From Aplectana chamaeleonis (lineage: Eukaryota > Nematoda > Chromadorea > Rhabditida > Cosmocercidae): DNA of 64,000 nucleotides. Shown piece by piece: positions 33,505-46,851 of this stretch (the stretch's first letter is position 1; each line of letters opens with the position of its first letter). Under the pieces are notes generated by a model. The model did not search any database. It had not been told where the DNA came from and saw only the letters and a list, made by a program, of their open reading frames with translations. Made by a program: the position numbers and the translations under genes. The stretch is from positions 1,303,001 through 1,367,000 of the forward strand of contig JAPDOI010000133.1 of NCBI GenBank assembly GCA_029168955.1. Direction: 5' to 3'.

Positions 33505-36500
33505 CAACGTTTCACGCTAATCTAGTCTGTCGTCGAGCCCACTGGCTCAAATCTTTCTCCTCCAGGGGGGTCTTTATAAGGCCCTCTCTTTCAAAGGAGG
33601 AGAGGGACAGGGTCAGGGCCCAACGGCAGCGTCCCAACTCTAGTCGTGGGAATATCGTTGCTCCTGTAAATGTAAGTCATGCCAGCACCTCGAACATTGT
33701 AACTGATCCTTCTGCATCTTCCCTGGGTGACCCAGCCCCTACGAGCTCGGGAAACTGCTAAACTCTCCCCGGATAAATTTGTGCCGCCTTACATGTATTG
33801 CCACTAACATTCGCTCACTAGTAAAGAACGTTGACGCGGTGAAATTCTTGCTTCAAAAATTCGACACGGACATTATCTCTTTAACTGAAACATGGTTGAA
33901 CGGCGGGGTTGGGTCGGTTTCTCTACTGGGTGACTGGTGCTCGCATTACGAAGTTTTGAGGTCGGACCGTCTTCGCAAAAAGGGTGGAGGAGTTCTTTTT
34001 CTGGCTAGGAAACTTTTTTGTCCAGTTCTTGTGTTCCAGGATTCGGTCCCTGATGCATATGAAATCCTTTGCACGGATTTGGAAATTGACTTGAAACCCA
34101 TACGGTTTCTGGTTGTGTACAGGACACCATCTTGTACTTCGAATTTGTCTGAGCAACTGTTCAGTACCATCGGCGACCTCATTTCTTGTAGCTGGCCTCC
34201 TATCATCACAGGCGATTTTAACCTCCCGGATATCAATTGGAATGAACCATCTGCTTTTGCCAATGTGAGTTCCATCTCAAGAAGTTTTTTAACTGTGTGC
34301 TCGAGTCATAGCCTTGAGCAATTGGTTAGGGCATCGACCCGTGGTGGTCATGTTCTTGACCTAGTTCTGTGTAATGATAATTGTATGGTCAACTCAGTAA
34401 GCATTTCTCCACCGTTGGGGTCCAGTGATCACTCTATCGTTCATTTTGCACTTAACCTTCCGAGGTGTAATGCTCCCGTTGTATATAGAAGGAATTTTAG
34501 GAAAGTAAATTTCGATGTTATTCGCAATCATTTACTTCATGTAGACTGGTTCGGTTCCTTGGGCACTGTTGTCAGTGTGGACGAGAAGTACGAGCTTTTT
34601 CTTTCTATCATCCATCATTGCATTGATACTTTCGTCCCCCTTGAACCGTGTTACCGTAGTAAACGAAGACTCCCACCCCATTTAACCAACCTTGAGCGGT
34701 TGAGATCTGAGGCGTGGCATTTGGCTAAAACTCAGGACTGTGCTGAGTTCTGGGAACGGTTCAAAAAAGTTAGTGAACGTTTTGCTAATAAATTGAAGAA
34801 GTATAATAACCATACTGAGAAAAAAGCTGTAGAGTCAAGTGATAAACATTCCTTCTTCAGATTTATCAACTCTAAACTGCGGGAAAAACCAGGTGTTGGG
34901 GTTCTCAAAAACCCAAATGGGGCATTGGTGAGGAATGCTAGTGATAGAGCTGAGTTGTTGGCGGACGTATTTCAAAAGTCGTTTTCTGACGTCTCTTCTA
35001 TGGACAGTCTACCTGTCTCCAATTCTTTCGCTGTTATGGCTGATTCATGTTGGTTTTACAAAGATGAAATTATCAAGGAACTTCTTGCCTGGCTCTCATC
35101 CAACTCTATCACTCCAGACGCCATACTACTCAGCTTTGTCAAGCAGATCGCTCTTGATATTGCAGGTCCCCTGGAGTTCATTTTCAATCTGAGCTTCATG
35201 TCTGGTGAAGTCCCCATCAAATGGAGGCAATCATTTGTTACCCCCATTCCAAAAAAGCCCCCTTTCACAGACCCTGCTAATTTCAGGCCAATCAGTATAA
35301 CATCTATTTTCTCACGGCTGTTCGAAAAAATTCTGAAGAAGAGAATCGTTTGTCACTTGGAAGCAAATCAGGTTATCTCTCCCTTCCAACATGGTTTCCA
35401 GGGAGGGAAGTCCACTGTGACGGCAACCATAGAAGCACTAAACAACTGGACGGCTTTCCTAGATGTTGGGAAGAGTGTTGATGTTGTCTATTTTGATTTT
35501 GCTAAGGCTTTTGATAAGGTTCCTCATGACAAATTATTGCAAAAACTCTCAATGGTTGGTATCCATCCGCGAATAGTTTCATGGATACGTTCGTTCCTAA
35601 CTGACAGGACGTTCTCGGTCTGTGTTGACTCTTCTCACTCAACTCCAAGGCCAGTCCTGAGTGGTGTACCACAAGGCGGGGTATTGTCGTCCATACTTTT
35701 CAACATATACACTCACGAAATCGCCGGTCTTGTCACTTCCTGTGGCACCGGTTTCAGTGCATTTGCGGATGATATCAAGATCTATCGGGACGTTTCCCAA
35801 CCGGAGAACTGTATCTTGCTACAACAGTCTGTTGACATTATTAGTACTTGGTCTCGCGATTGGAATCTCCCGTCGGCAAAAGAAAAACGAAGGTTCTCCA
35901 CTTGGGTAATAGCAATGCCAACAGTAAATATACTGTCAGTGGCTGTCAGATCCAAGAAGTTGACCAAATAACTGATTTAGGTTTCACTATTACTAAAAGT
36001 CTGAGTTTTGATAAGCACTGTGAATCTATCTCGAATAAAGCAACTTTTGCTATGAATAATATTTTCAGGGGTTTGTCAACTTGCAATCCCTCTGTGCTTA
36101 TCAGAGCTTACACCACGTATGTAAGGCCTCTACTCGAGTACGGTACCCCGGTATTCAACCCCGCCAAACTCAAGAACATTAATAGATTGGAAAAGATACA
36201 GAACAATTTTACTAGAAGAGTTCTTATCAGACAGCATGGCTTCATTTATGGACAATTGCCCTCCGCTGCTGACAGAAATGCACTCTTAGGCCTAGAGCCT
36301 TTGGCTCTCAGAAGGAAAAAGAACGATTTGTTTCTATTCCATCATATCCTTTTCAATGGCAAGTTTGGTCTTAGGCCTGGGGATTTCGTGAGAACGAGGG
36401 ATTCGGTAACCCGGGGGGGTCCGATTAAATTCCACCGTACCGTGTCAAATCTTGAGTGTCGGCGCTGCTTTTTCACTAATAGAATTGTTCCGGTATTCGA

Positions 36501-36603
36501 AGATCTCAGTAGGAACGATACTATTCCTATAAACTTCGGCGCCTATAAGAACTTAGTGCACATGAAACTGGCTTCCGGGGAGCGGCGGAGTGACCCTCCG
36601 TAG
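33505..36603 (+). pseudogene. CR1-like LINE, endonuclease and reverse transcriptase
   Basis: A 730-codon frame (33,779-35,971) carries an apurinic-type endonuclease (GDFNLPDINW near 34,210; SDHSIV near 34,427) and a reverse transcriptase (FRPISITSIFSRLFEKI near 35,283; FAKAFDKVPHDK near 35,500; GVPQGGVLSS near 35,665; catalytic FADD near 35,763). One frame change near 35,870 moves the last 240 codons into another frame, which stays open to a stop at 36,603. Upstream, 33,520-33,760 still encodes a basic ORF start-like region with RPSLSKEERDRVRAQ. The enzyme nicks DNA and copies its RNA into the site. With only one clear break this is a young copy, 5' truncated near the hairpin. Assignment to the CR1/Jockey side is by motif spacing and is fairly sure. 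Confidence 0.88.
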
Positions 36604-36764
36604 TGCTGGGTTGCTCGTTTCCCTGTGCTATTCCTCGGACTGATCCATCGTTGTTCTCGTTTCATTGGTTTACAGTATCTTTGCTCTGAATATTCTGTTT
36701 GAGGTTGATGGTTTGTTTTCCTGTTTTCTCTTCTTTTTTTTCTCCACACGAGTGTAAACTTGTG

Positions 36765-38550
<1,786 letters not shown>

Positions 38551-39200
38551 TATATATTAGATTTCAGGAAAAAAAATAATACGCACTATTCTTTTGATTT
38601 GTCATATCTTCTTCCCCGCTTTTTGAGTCGAACACTAAAAGAATTCAAATTATTGATAGAGATGCAGGTTGTGTTCGCAATAATTCATAGTTGCTGTTGA
38701 AGTTTTTTTCGATAAAGGAGTGAACACTCCTCCGTTATCTTGTAGCAAGTAAGGATTGATGTGGTGTCATGTTTCTTTGGTGCAACGTTCATTGATTACG
38801 CGGGTGGCTACCGATTCGAGGTAAAGTTACTAAGACAGCGCCCAGGAAAACTATCATTCAAGTTCAAAAAAAGGTTAGCGAACTGATGTATAGCCTAGGT
38901 CGCTCATTTTGAGCCGGTCGAGGCAAGGCTTATCGTGCTTATCATGTAAAAATCTTCTTATCACTGTTATACATTGCCATGACCGACCGCTCCGCTGCTT
39001 ACTCTGCCCGGACTCATCCGAGCAGGCTAGGATTTATTTCGACAGTTTAAAAGTACAGATAGCACAGTCAGCAACAACTAGTCAATAGATTTTTATTCAT
39101 GAGACTGTGACTTATGAAGAGAGCCAACTGTAAAAATTGAAGGCTGCAAGTTACTATGAAAGAAGCGAATGACCGTGTCCTCATTGAGAAGTACCCTGTA
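38551..39200. other. No recognised feature
   Basis: No ORF above 60 codons is convincing and no repeat family was recognised. Confidence 0.4.
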
Positions 39201-39202
39201 CA

Positions 39203-39900
39203 TAAAAACCCGAGTTTTATCCACCTTGTATGCCGTAATCTCTCATAGACTAGGCTAGCCGTGCGATATGGTGTTTGTCCGCAGCTAAACAACGCGCACT
39301 GGAGTGGACGCGCACGCAATATTAATTAAAAAATGTATTTTATTACAGAACGGGGCGGAGGCAATCATTGAAACTGGAGTAAATGGAAGGAGGCAGGAAT
39401 AAAATTCTTTCAATGTATCCAGTATAGAAATTTAATGTAAACAAACTATGTTGGAGCGGAGTGAATTTTTTGGACGTGATAAGGTTCCTTCAAATGAACG
39501 TAGTTGATTAAAAACACCCATAAACATGAGAACTAAGAGCATTGCGAGAAAGAGGAGAATCTGGCAAACATTTTAATAGCAATAGGTTTGATATTCAATG
39601 TGATTTAAGGACCTTCAAGGGGACAACCACGAGCCCGCAACATCCCGTAGAGGCCCTCAAGTCCACCGAAGGTGGACGGGCGGGCCTCTACGGGATGTTG
39701 CGGGCTCGTGGTTGTCCCCTTGCCTCGTCCCGGTTTTGTCCCTTTTCTCCTCCCTGTTCTGTAATAAAATACATTTTTATTAATATTGTGTGCGCGTCCA
39801 TTCCCATGTGCGCTGTGTAGCTGCGTACAAACACCGTATCGCACGGCAAGCCGATTTTTTAAGGGATTGCGGCATTCTAGGAGGGTAAAACCCGGGTTTT
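39203..39900. mobile_element. Foldback element with central hairpin
   Basis: The ends AAAACCCGAGTTTTA and TAAAACCCGGGTTTT are inverted. The arms match again through GTGCGATATGGTGTTTG and the TTATTACAGAAC/GTTCTGTAATAA region. In the middle, 39,617-39,721 is a second, nearly perfect hairpin with arms of about 40 bp (AAGGGGACAACCACGAGCCC). Confidence 0.82.
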
Positions 39901-40454
39901 CTACTCCATACGAATCACATGAATCCTAACATTATTCCACAACACAAAATAGTTCTGATTTCCACATCAGAACAATCGAACACATATTAACTAATCCTTC
40001 ATAGGTTTATGAAAACATTTGACAGGAAGCATTAATTATTGCAATAGTAGTAGTTCTGTTGTTGATAATTGTTCAATTGTTTTGTATTGAAAAATGTTTT
40101 AACTTTTGTCATAACTTGCCGTCTTACCAACAAACTTTCCTCATGGGGTTGTTTTGAAGTTCAGAAATTACACTACCCTTTTTGTTGCCATTTTCGGAAT
40201 TTTCTCTATTCAGTGCTTTTTTTATATTCTTGTTTGTCAAAATCAGGAAGTCAAGATCATGGCTGTCCAACTATTCGGAAAACAGCCGATTTCGATTTCC
40301 CATAAGGGGGTGCCTAAAAATTACCGAGCTAAGGGGGGTGCATATTCAGAATCGCCATGCTGGGACGTGTGCCCAGCCCTGAGCCCAATCCGGAAAAGTC
40401 AATTTCTCATCCCCTTCACGTTCCAAGTCTATTCTCGCCTCAAACGGGACCAGG
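39901..40454. other. No recognised feature
   Basis: AT-rich, with open frames up to 108 codons (40,154-40,480), but no motif. I make no call. Confidence 0.35.
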
Positions 40455-40625
40455 TTAAGAAATGTGTGTGCTCAAAATGAAGAGCTCTCGATGCTGATTC
40501 CAAATATGCCCCTAGCTCCTCGAACGGGTCACTTTGAGCCGTGTTATTACGAAAAGTCGCAAAAGTCACGAATTCGCGACTTTTGCGGCTTCTTTTTGAG
40601 TAAATTAGTGCCGGTATTGCACTGC
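40455..40625. repeat. Half copy of the 33.3-kb hairpin repeat
   Basis: Matches the right arm of 33,325-33,499 (AAGAAATGTGTGTGCTCAAA) and then the TCGCGACTTTTGCGGCTTCT end, also seen at 14,715-14,775 and 24,895-24,940. This shows these ends belong to one dispersed family. Confidence 0.75.
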
Positions 40626-40830
40626 TTTGAAGAGGCAGTTTTTAAACATGGCGTCGAAAGCTTTTGAGCTGCTGAATATTTTCAATATTCCGCCCAGTCA
40701 GGGTTCATGAGTGGCGGCACGCGAAATCTATACGTATCGTTTCTACACTAGTAGCTGTCTGATGCCACCCACAGCGGCTATAATGCGCTATTCATACTGC
40801 GCCAGCGCGTCACGAGCGGGCGTTTCGTTA

Positions 40831-41687
40831 GGGGTCGTTTATACTCCCGCCGCGGGGCGGCGCGGCACAGTGCATTCCTGTAATATTGATCACGCGGCGC
40901 AGCACGATCGCTATTAGGCGTCGTTTATACTTCCGCCGCGGCGCGGCGAGATGCAATATAGCCATATCGATCAAGCGGCACCGCCTCGCGACGCCGCGAT
41001 GCGTTTAGAGTTTTTCCGCTCGAAATCATCCAACGGCGCCGCACGCGGCCGCCGCCTGGGTGCTGCCGCGCCGCCCGGGGAGAGCAGGCGGCGCGGCGGC
41101 CGCGTGCGATTCGTATCAGCATTATTTGCTTTTTTGTTGTTATTTCACATACATTCTCATTTCTTGTTTCTCTTATTCATCACTAAAAGTCCCTCCAAGG
41201 TCTTGGGGGTCGTTTAAAGCAGGATGGGTTGTGAATGTTCAATTTTTTGCTTTTGAAACCATTTTTCTCAAAAGAAAATACAAAAATACTTTTAAAATAC
41301 TTTCTACAAAACGCGTTGTTCTTCCTGTCATGTGAATAATGTCGTCCGTCATTAGCGGAGAACACAAAAAAATGTTTTGAAGACAAGAACTTCCCCACGT
41401 CCCTCATCCACTCCACGCTGTAGTTAACCTTGCCATAAAATGTACAGTCGTAAACAATTCTGACATCGAATGTAAATTAGTAGGGCTTGAAGAGAAGATT
41501 GAGAGTGAGAAATTCCTGTTTCCTGACAAGATTAATGTAAAGATCCGCAAACCTCCGTCGAATACATGACCAGGTACGCAAATGTGCGTCGCCGCGTCAA
41601 ATCGACGCAGCCCGGTTATACATCCTAGTGGCGCGATTTTTCGAGCGGCGCGCCGCGCCGCCCGGCGGAGGGAGTGTAAACGACCCC
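40831..41687. mobile_element. PIF/Harbinger-like element with GC-rich ends
   Basis: TTA flanks both sides (40,828-40,830 and 41,688-41,690). The ends are GGGGTCGTTTATACTCCC and GGAGTGTAAACGACCCC. A TTA target with GGG ends is the Harbinger pattern. Both subterminal regions are strongly GC-rich CCGCGGCGCGGCG words. A second left-end copy (TTAGGCGTCGTTTATACTTC) begins at 40,916. The AT-rich middle has a minus-strand open frame of 77 codons (41,183-41,416) without a known domain. Confidence 0.65.
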
Positions 41688-41939
41688 TTAGGCCGCGTTC
41701 AGAGTTCATTCGCGGCGCGACGCGATATTATAATCAGCCTACGTCCCGATCACGCGACGTCGCGTCGCATTTTCGCTGGGTGTTCACAATGAAGAGGCGC
41801 GATACTTTCGAAATGACGCGCTTCCTCCTAGAACGATAGCGGTCGTATAGCGAGATGGGAGCTCCAGCGATTTCATCAGTGTTACTGTCTGAGATGGTAA
41901 TAGTGTTCGCGGAATTCCTCGGTTAGGCGTGATTCCTAT

Positions 41940-42070
41940 CAGGGGTGTGCATTTCCCGTTTAACGATTTACCGATTTGCCGGATTTACCGGTGTTTTTTG
42001 GTAAATTTTGATTTTCCGATTTACCGAGTTTTTCTCGAAATTTACCGAAATTTTAACCGAAAAAACTTGG
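41940..42070. mobile_element. hAT remnant, left terminal region
   Basis: Starts CAGGGGTGTGCATTTCCC and is followed by CGATTTACCGATTTGCCGG words. Matching ATTTACCGG words occur at 45,780-45,830 past the transposase remnant, so the two are probably the ends of one hAT element. The exact right terminus is not visible. Confidence 0.65.
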
Positions 42071-42254
42071 GTGTTTTTCTGCCTGTGCGGCCTACTTCTT
42101 ACTCGTATTTCACGGGTTTGCTAGAGGTAAGGCATGCATTTGGCGCGATATCATTCTTCACCCTTCATTTTGTTACTCTTTCTTAACCTTTTGGCTTGCT
42201 TTTTGAATGTTCAAATGATCTCTTCACCTTTTGTGTCACGTGCTTTTTCTTATC

Positions 42255-45190
42255 AAAATACTTGACTTAAGCGGTTGGCTTTCGCCTGACGCGGTCATTC
42301 GGCATCTTCACCGAGGTGTGCCGTCCTAGTAGTCAGCCATTTGTCACGGTCCTCAGCCACAATTTGAACACAATCCATCCATTGGTCGCTATTCCACTTC
42401 CTGCGAAGTAAAAAAAAAACATCGCGCCTGAATCGCCTTTCAATGCCGAGTGATTTCAAATCCTCCTTCTCCACATCCGTCCAAAACTTCGGCTACGTCC
42501 AGGCGGCCGTTTCCAGATAGGACTTGGAAGCATCCTTAGAGCGTGTTGAACAAGACGATCTGGCGGTCTTCTTAAAATATGCCCCAACAGACGAAGACGA
42601 CCTTCCGTTGCCGCTTGAGATGGCATTGGGAGATGTTGGCATTTCCCTCGTGTCAAACGTTGATGTAAGGCGTCAATTTCGTTGTAGAGATCTTCGTTGT
42701 GGCACATCCGCGGCCAGAAATATCCGAGCAAACGTCTAAACAGCTTCCTCTCCGTGCAATCCAACCTTTCCATCTGCGTCTTCGGTGCTGCCCACGTCTC
42801 CGATCCGTACATCATGATAGGGCGAATAGCGGATAAGTAGACGCGCAACTTAACTTCCTTCGCGATGGGGGTAAACCACAAACACTTGGTTAGAGAATTG
42901 ACTGCAGACGTAGCTTTCGCACATCGTTGTTGAATGTCCGCTGCATAACTACCATCGTTCTTTAGCAAACAGCCCAAATAACAGAAATCGTCCATCAGTT
43001 CGATACGTTGTCCGTCCACGCAAACTCCCGTGTTCTGCAACTCTACGCATGATGTCATCAACGTCGAAGTTGAATAGAAAAGGTCCTGCTACAGCTCCTT
43101 GCCTTACTCCTGTTCTCACCTCGAAAGCTGATGTAAACCCGACGTACGAACTGCTGCTGTTGTTTCTTTGTTCATGTCCACGATTAGTCGAACATACTTT
43201 TCCGGGACTTCATCGGCTCAAAGAGCGTTGAGCAATCGATCACGATGAGGAGAGTCGAATGCGGCTTCAAAGTCCGAAGTAGCAAGCTGTAATGTCTTCG
43301 AATACCGCTGCCACGATTCAATTACTCTTCTCACGACGAACACTTGGTCGATGATCGATCTTCCAGGTCGAAAACCGGCTTGCTCATCTCTGGTCGTTCC
43401 TTCACGATGTTTGATAAGTCGCTCGAAAATGATACGTTCTAAAACCTTGTACATGACACGCAGTAGAGAGATCCCCTTATAGTTCTTGGGCTCCGTGACG
43501 GATAACTTCTTGTGAAGAGGTACGAAGATCGCATGTCTCCACGAACAATTCAAAACTTCAGCCTCAGTCGGCGGTTCCTCACTGACATCGTAATGTGCTC
43601 TCTGAACATGCGGGAGCTCTGGTACTGATGGCGCTGGACGACTCAGTAGTGAACTGAAGTAATCCTTCCATAATGGCAGCGTCGCATCACCAACTGCAAC
43701 TCCATTGGTAGTGCTGAGGACAGCAGAACATCTCTACATCTTGCCGCTATACTGTCGTAACAACATGTAAGCTTTCCTCGGGTTCTTCTTCTCCCAAGCC
43801 TTCTCAAACTCCTTAGCTCTACACGTCCATTCTCATTTGCGGTCACTTTGAAGCTGCCGACGCAACTTCCTCCTCAGACGCTTCTCCTCGACGAAGTTTC
43901 CAGAGGTTCGGAGAGCACATACTCTGTTGTAGGTAGATGTTGTTTCCTCTGAGATGTAGGCGAGCTTCTTCTTGGGCTGTACAACCGGGAGTGCCTCTTT
44001 CGAAGCGTCCTGGATGCACTTGACGAAAGAGTCCGCGTCGCAAAGTTTCTTCTTAGTCCGTACTCCAATATGAATAGAAACGCGTTGTCGGAATTTCCTT
44101 CTGCATTCTTCATCCCTGAGACTTGTCATATCAATCCTCTGGAGAGGCTTAGCCCCTCGCTTCCTCTTATGAATCCTCGCAGTGAAGTTCAACAGAACTG
44201 GACGGTGATCTGAATCGAATGCGACATCCCACACAGCTCTAAATCTTCGAATGTCCGATACTGGAATATTCCTCGTCAGAACATAGTCGAGCTGTAGTTT
44301 TAAAGTTGTCATCTTCCGCTTCCGCTGCTCTTCCAGAGATAGCTGGGTTGGTCCCTGCCACGTAAGCTGATGGCGGCGATGATTCCTCTTGAATGTCGAT
44401 GCAATAATCAGACCACTGCGTTCACACAACTCGACAAGGCGGTAGCCATTGTCCGATGTTTGCTCCACTGGGTAGAACCATTTACCGAGTACTTCGGATT
44501 CCTGATCAAGTCCCATCTTCGCGTTTGCGTCGATTCCCACGACAACAGCATGTTGACAAGGTATCCTGGCTAGCAACGTATTGAGTTCCTCGTAGAAGGC
44601 ATCCTTGGAATTGTCTTCGGCGGTTTCGGTGGGCGCATGAGCACTCACTATCCACATATTGAATCCTCTGTGATCCCGCAGTCGCACAAATGCATTCCTA
44701 CACGACGTTGAGTCGAATTCTTCGATCATACCATTGTAGTCTTTCCTTACAGCTATCGCACAGCCTCCCACTCTCCTATCATCAGCGTCACCGCAGTAGA
44801 TGGCGTACTCTCCGACGTTGATGACGGGTGTATCCTCGAGGCGAGTTTCCTGCAAAGCAGCAAACGGTGCATGGAAATAGCTCAGAAGATTGGACAGCGC
44901 AGATTGTCGGATATCACTCGACAATGACCGGCAATTCAGGGTGGCGAAAATGTGGCTTGTGGCCAAAGACTCCATGAACTCCCTAGGTACGGATCCTAAG
45001 CTGTTATGGACCAGAGGCCTTAGTGTGCCGGACGGCGACATCTTTATGCGATGTGCGGGATACTTTCGCGGTATAGTTGTGCACGCTATATCGCTCGAAC
45101 GTTCCCTGTGTACACTCAAACGTCTGCTGGGTTCAGTAGAAGCAGGGGCACCAACGAGCAGGTACCAACAGACTTGTATACACACCCCCA
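42255..45190 (-). pseudogene. RTE-type LINE, internally deleted
   Basis: On the minus strand, an apurinic-type endonuclease of the CFDP2-like kind runs from ATG at 45,041 to a TGA at 43,833. It has the usual LNCRSL start, GIDANAKMG and SDHRPVLL motifs. Reverse transcriptase blocks follow: PKNYKGISLLRVMYKVLER near 43,460 and DEQAGFRPGRSIIDQV near 43,380, then GVRQGAVAGPFLFN near 43,100. The next segment jumps straight to the C-terminal FCYLGCLLKNDGSYAADIQQ region (42,985), so the YADD/FADD catalytic box and about 100 residues are deleted. Another gap lies before 43,553. This family is very common in hookworm-type nematodes. The copy is inactive and sits inside a hAT remnant. Confidence 0.88.
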
Positions 45191-45443
<253 letters not shown>

Positions 45444-45474
45444 CACACCTTCGTACCCGCATCCTTCCTCAATG

Positions 45475-45633
45475 ACCAATAAGTACTTTTGCGCGCCTCC
45501 TGTTGAGGCGGAAAGGATGTTTTCGACAGCTGGCCTGATTTTTAGTGACTGCAGAAAGGCCTTACCTACAGAAAATTTTGAAATGTTTCTTTTTCTCAAA
45601 ATCAACGTCCCGCTGATCAGGTTCAGCCGTTGA
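45475..45633 (+). pseudogene. hAT transposase C-terminal dimerization domain
   Basis: The frame after the TA tract reads [20 protein letters not shown] and then [13 protein letters not shown], ending in a stop at 45,633. This is the conserved hAT dimerization motif, in which the pattern ERxFSTAG is diagnostic. Only the last 50 or so residues of a transposase of usually 600 or more remain. Upstream coding sequence was displaced or lost with the RTE and TA insertion. Confidence 0.85.
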
Positions 45634-45641
45634 GCTCAGTT

Positions 45642-45966
45642 TGATATGTAAAACTCACTCATATTTGCACTATCCTCATGCACTATTGAAAATGATACAC
45701 AAATATTATCGGTCATTTGTGCTATCGTAAGGGATAGGCACCAAAAAGCCGAAGTCAGAATTTTTAGCGAATTTTCCGTTTTCACCGTATTTACCGGAAA
45801 AAAAAATTCGGTAAAAAATTTTGAAAAAATACTTATTTTGTCACCTGTTCATCATTATCCATTTTTTAGTTCGTTTTCAAAAAACCGATTAAAAAGAACA
45901 AAATCCGAACTAGCAATAGCGTCGGCGCGCAGTGGTGAATTTAGCTGCCACGCGGGTCTTCGGTAC
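45642..45966. other. hAT right subterminal words, then unassigned DNA
   Basis: ACCGTATTTACCGGAAAAA words lie at 45,780-45,830. Nothing else was recognised before the SL1 sequence. Confidence 0.4.
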
Positions 45967-45988
45967 CTCAAACTTGGGTAATTAAACC
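45967..45988 (-). ncRNA. SL1 trans-spliced leader sequence (SL RNA gene or pseudogene)
   Basis: The minus strand contains the complete 22-nt nematode SL1 exon, beginning GGTTTAATTACCCAAG and ending TTTGAG. It is followed directly by GTACCG, which supplies the GT splice donor an SL RNA needs; a mature mRNA copy would not keep it. Real SL1 RNAs are about 100 nt, with an Sm site (AATTTTTGG) between two stem-loops. Here the downstream 80 nt has only weak candidates (CTAAATTCACC, GGATTTTG), and no neighbouring 5S rRNA gene is seen. A diverged SL RNA gene or a pseudogene is therefore likely. The 22-nt match itself is certain. Confidence 0.75.
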
Positions 45989-46650
45989 TATACTATTAGA
46001 TCTACACTACAATAGAAAGAAAGCTACATAGGAAGAGAGGATGAGCCCTGAGGCTCTAAGAGCACTGAGGTCTCATCTCTGAGCTCGGCTTATATTCGGT
46101 CACCATTGGGCGGAGAAATGATGGCGACAAACGATAAGCTAAAATGTTATAATTCCTAGAATTATGTTATGAAAACTACTGAAGATCCATCCTAGAGATA
46201 ACGAACCCGCTAAGTTGCATAAGTGACTCATCAATACAATCATATAACTATTAGAAGCTAAATGTAAATGAATGCTACATGTACAAGCTTCAAGTCAACA
46301 CAGAATATCAAGAATAGAGAATAGGGATTCTCTATACTCCCGGGGCAACGACGACGACTACGGCGTTGCTGGAGTTTTCGAGTTCCTACTCCATCCTTGC
46401 GCGTTCCGAGGATATCATTTATTTATTTATTCAAAGATGAAATCACACGTGATCAATACATAAAAATAAACAGAGAAAATGAACTAGCCGCTGAACAATA
46501 AGCCTTTAGTTGCTGAAATATCACATTAGATTCGTTTTGTTATGAGATTTTTAAAAACCTGCACAGACGTAAAAAAATGTTTTCGTTCTCACTTAGTAGT
46601 GAGTTGAACTCCCTTGCAGTTCTATATATGAAGAAATTCGATCTTGTGTT
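45989..46650. other. No recognised feature
   Basis: Non-coding. The hairpin-like GAGCCCTGAGGCTC lies near 46,043, upstream of the SL1 exon on the minus strand. No snRNA-type proximal element could be identified. Confidence 0.35.
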
Positions 46651-46654
46651 TGAT

Positions 46655-46735
46655 TTTGCGACTGAGACATACTGACATTTGCGACTGAGACATTTTGACA
46701 GACACGACATTTTGCGACTGAGACGACACGACAGA
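46655..46735 (-). repeat. Short GCGACTGAGAC tandem words
   Basis: GCGACTGAGAC occurs four times, in the 3' part of the transcript that the coiled-coil ORF would make. Confidence 0.6.
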
Positions 46736-46851
46736 CTGAGAGTCATGGACTGTCGCTGATCGCGTCCATCCTGGCGTCGACGATGATCGTTTCCTTCCTC
46801 TCGTCTTCTGTACCAATCGCGGCGTTCCTCACGAGATTTGTCCTCCTCTCG

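Noticed and set aside
45967..45988. Retrocopied trans-spliced mRNA carrying SL1
   Set aside because: The sequence continues with GT straight after the leader, as in an SL RNA gene; a mature mRNA would have lost it.
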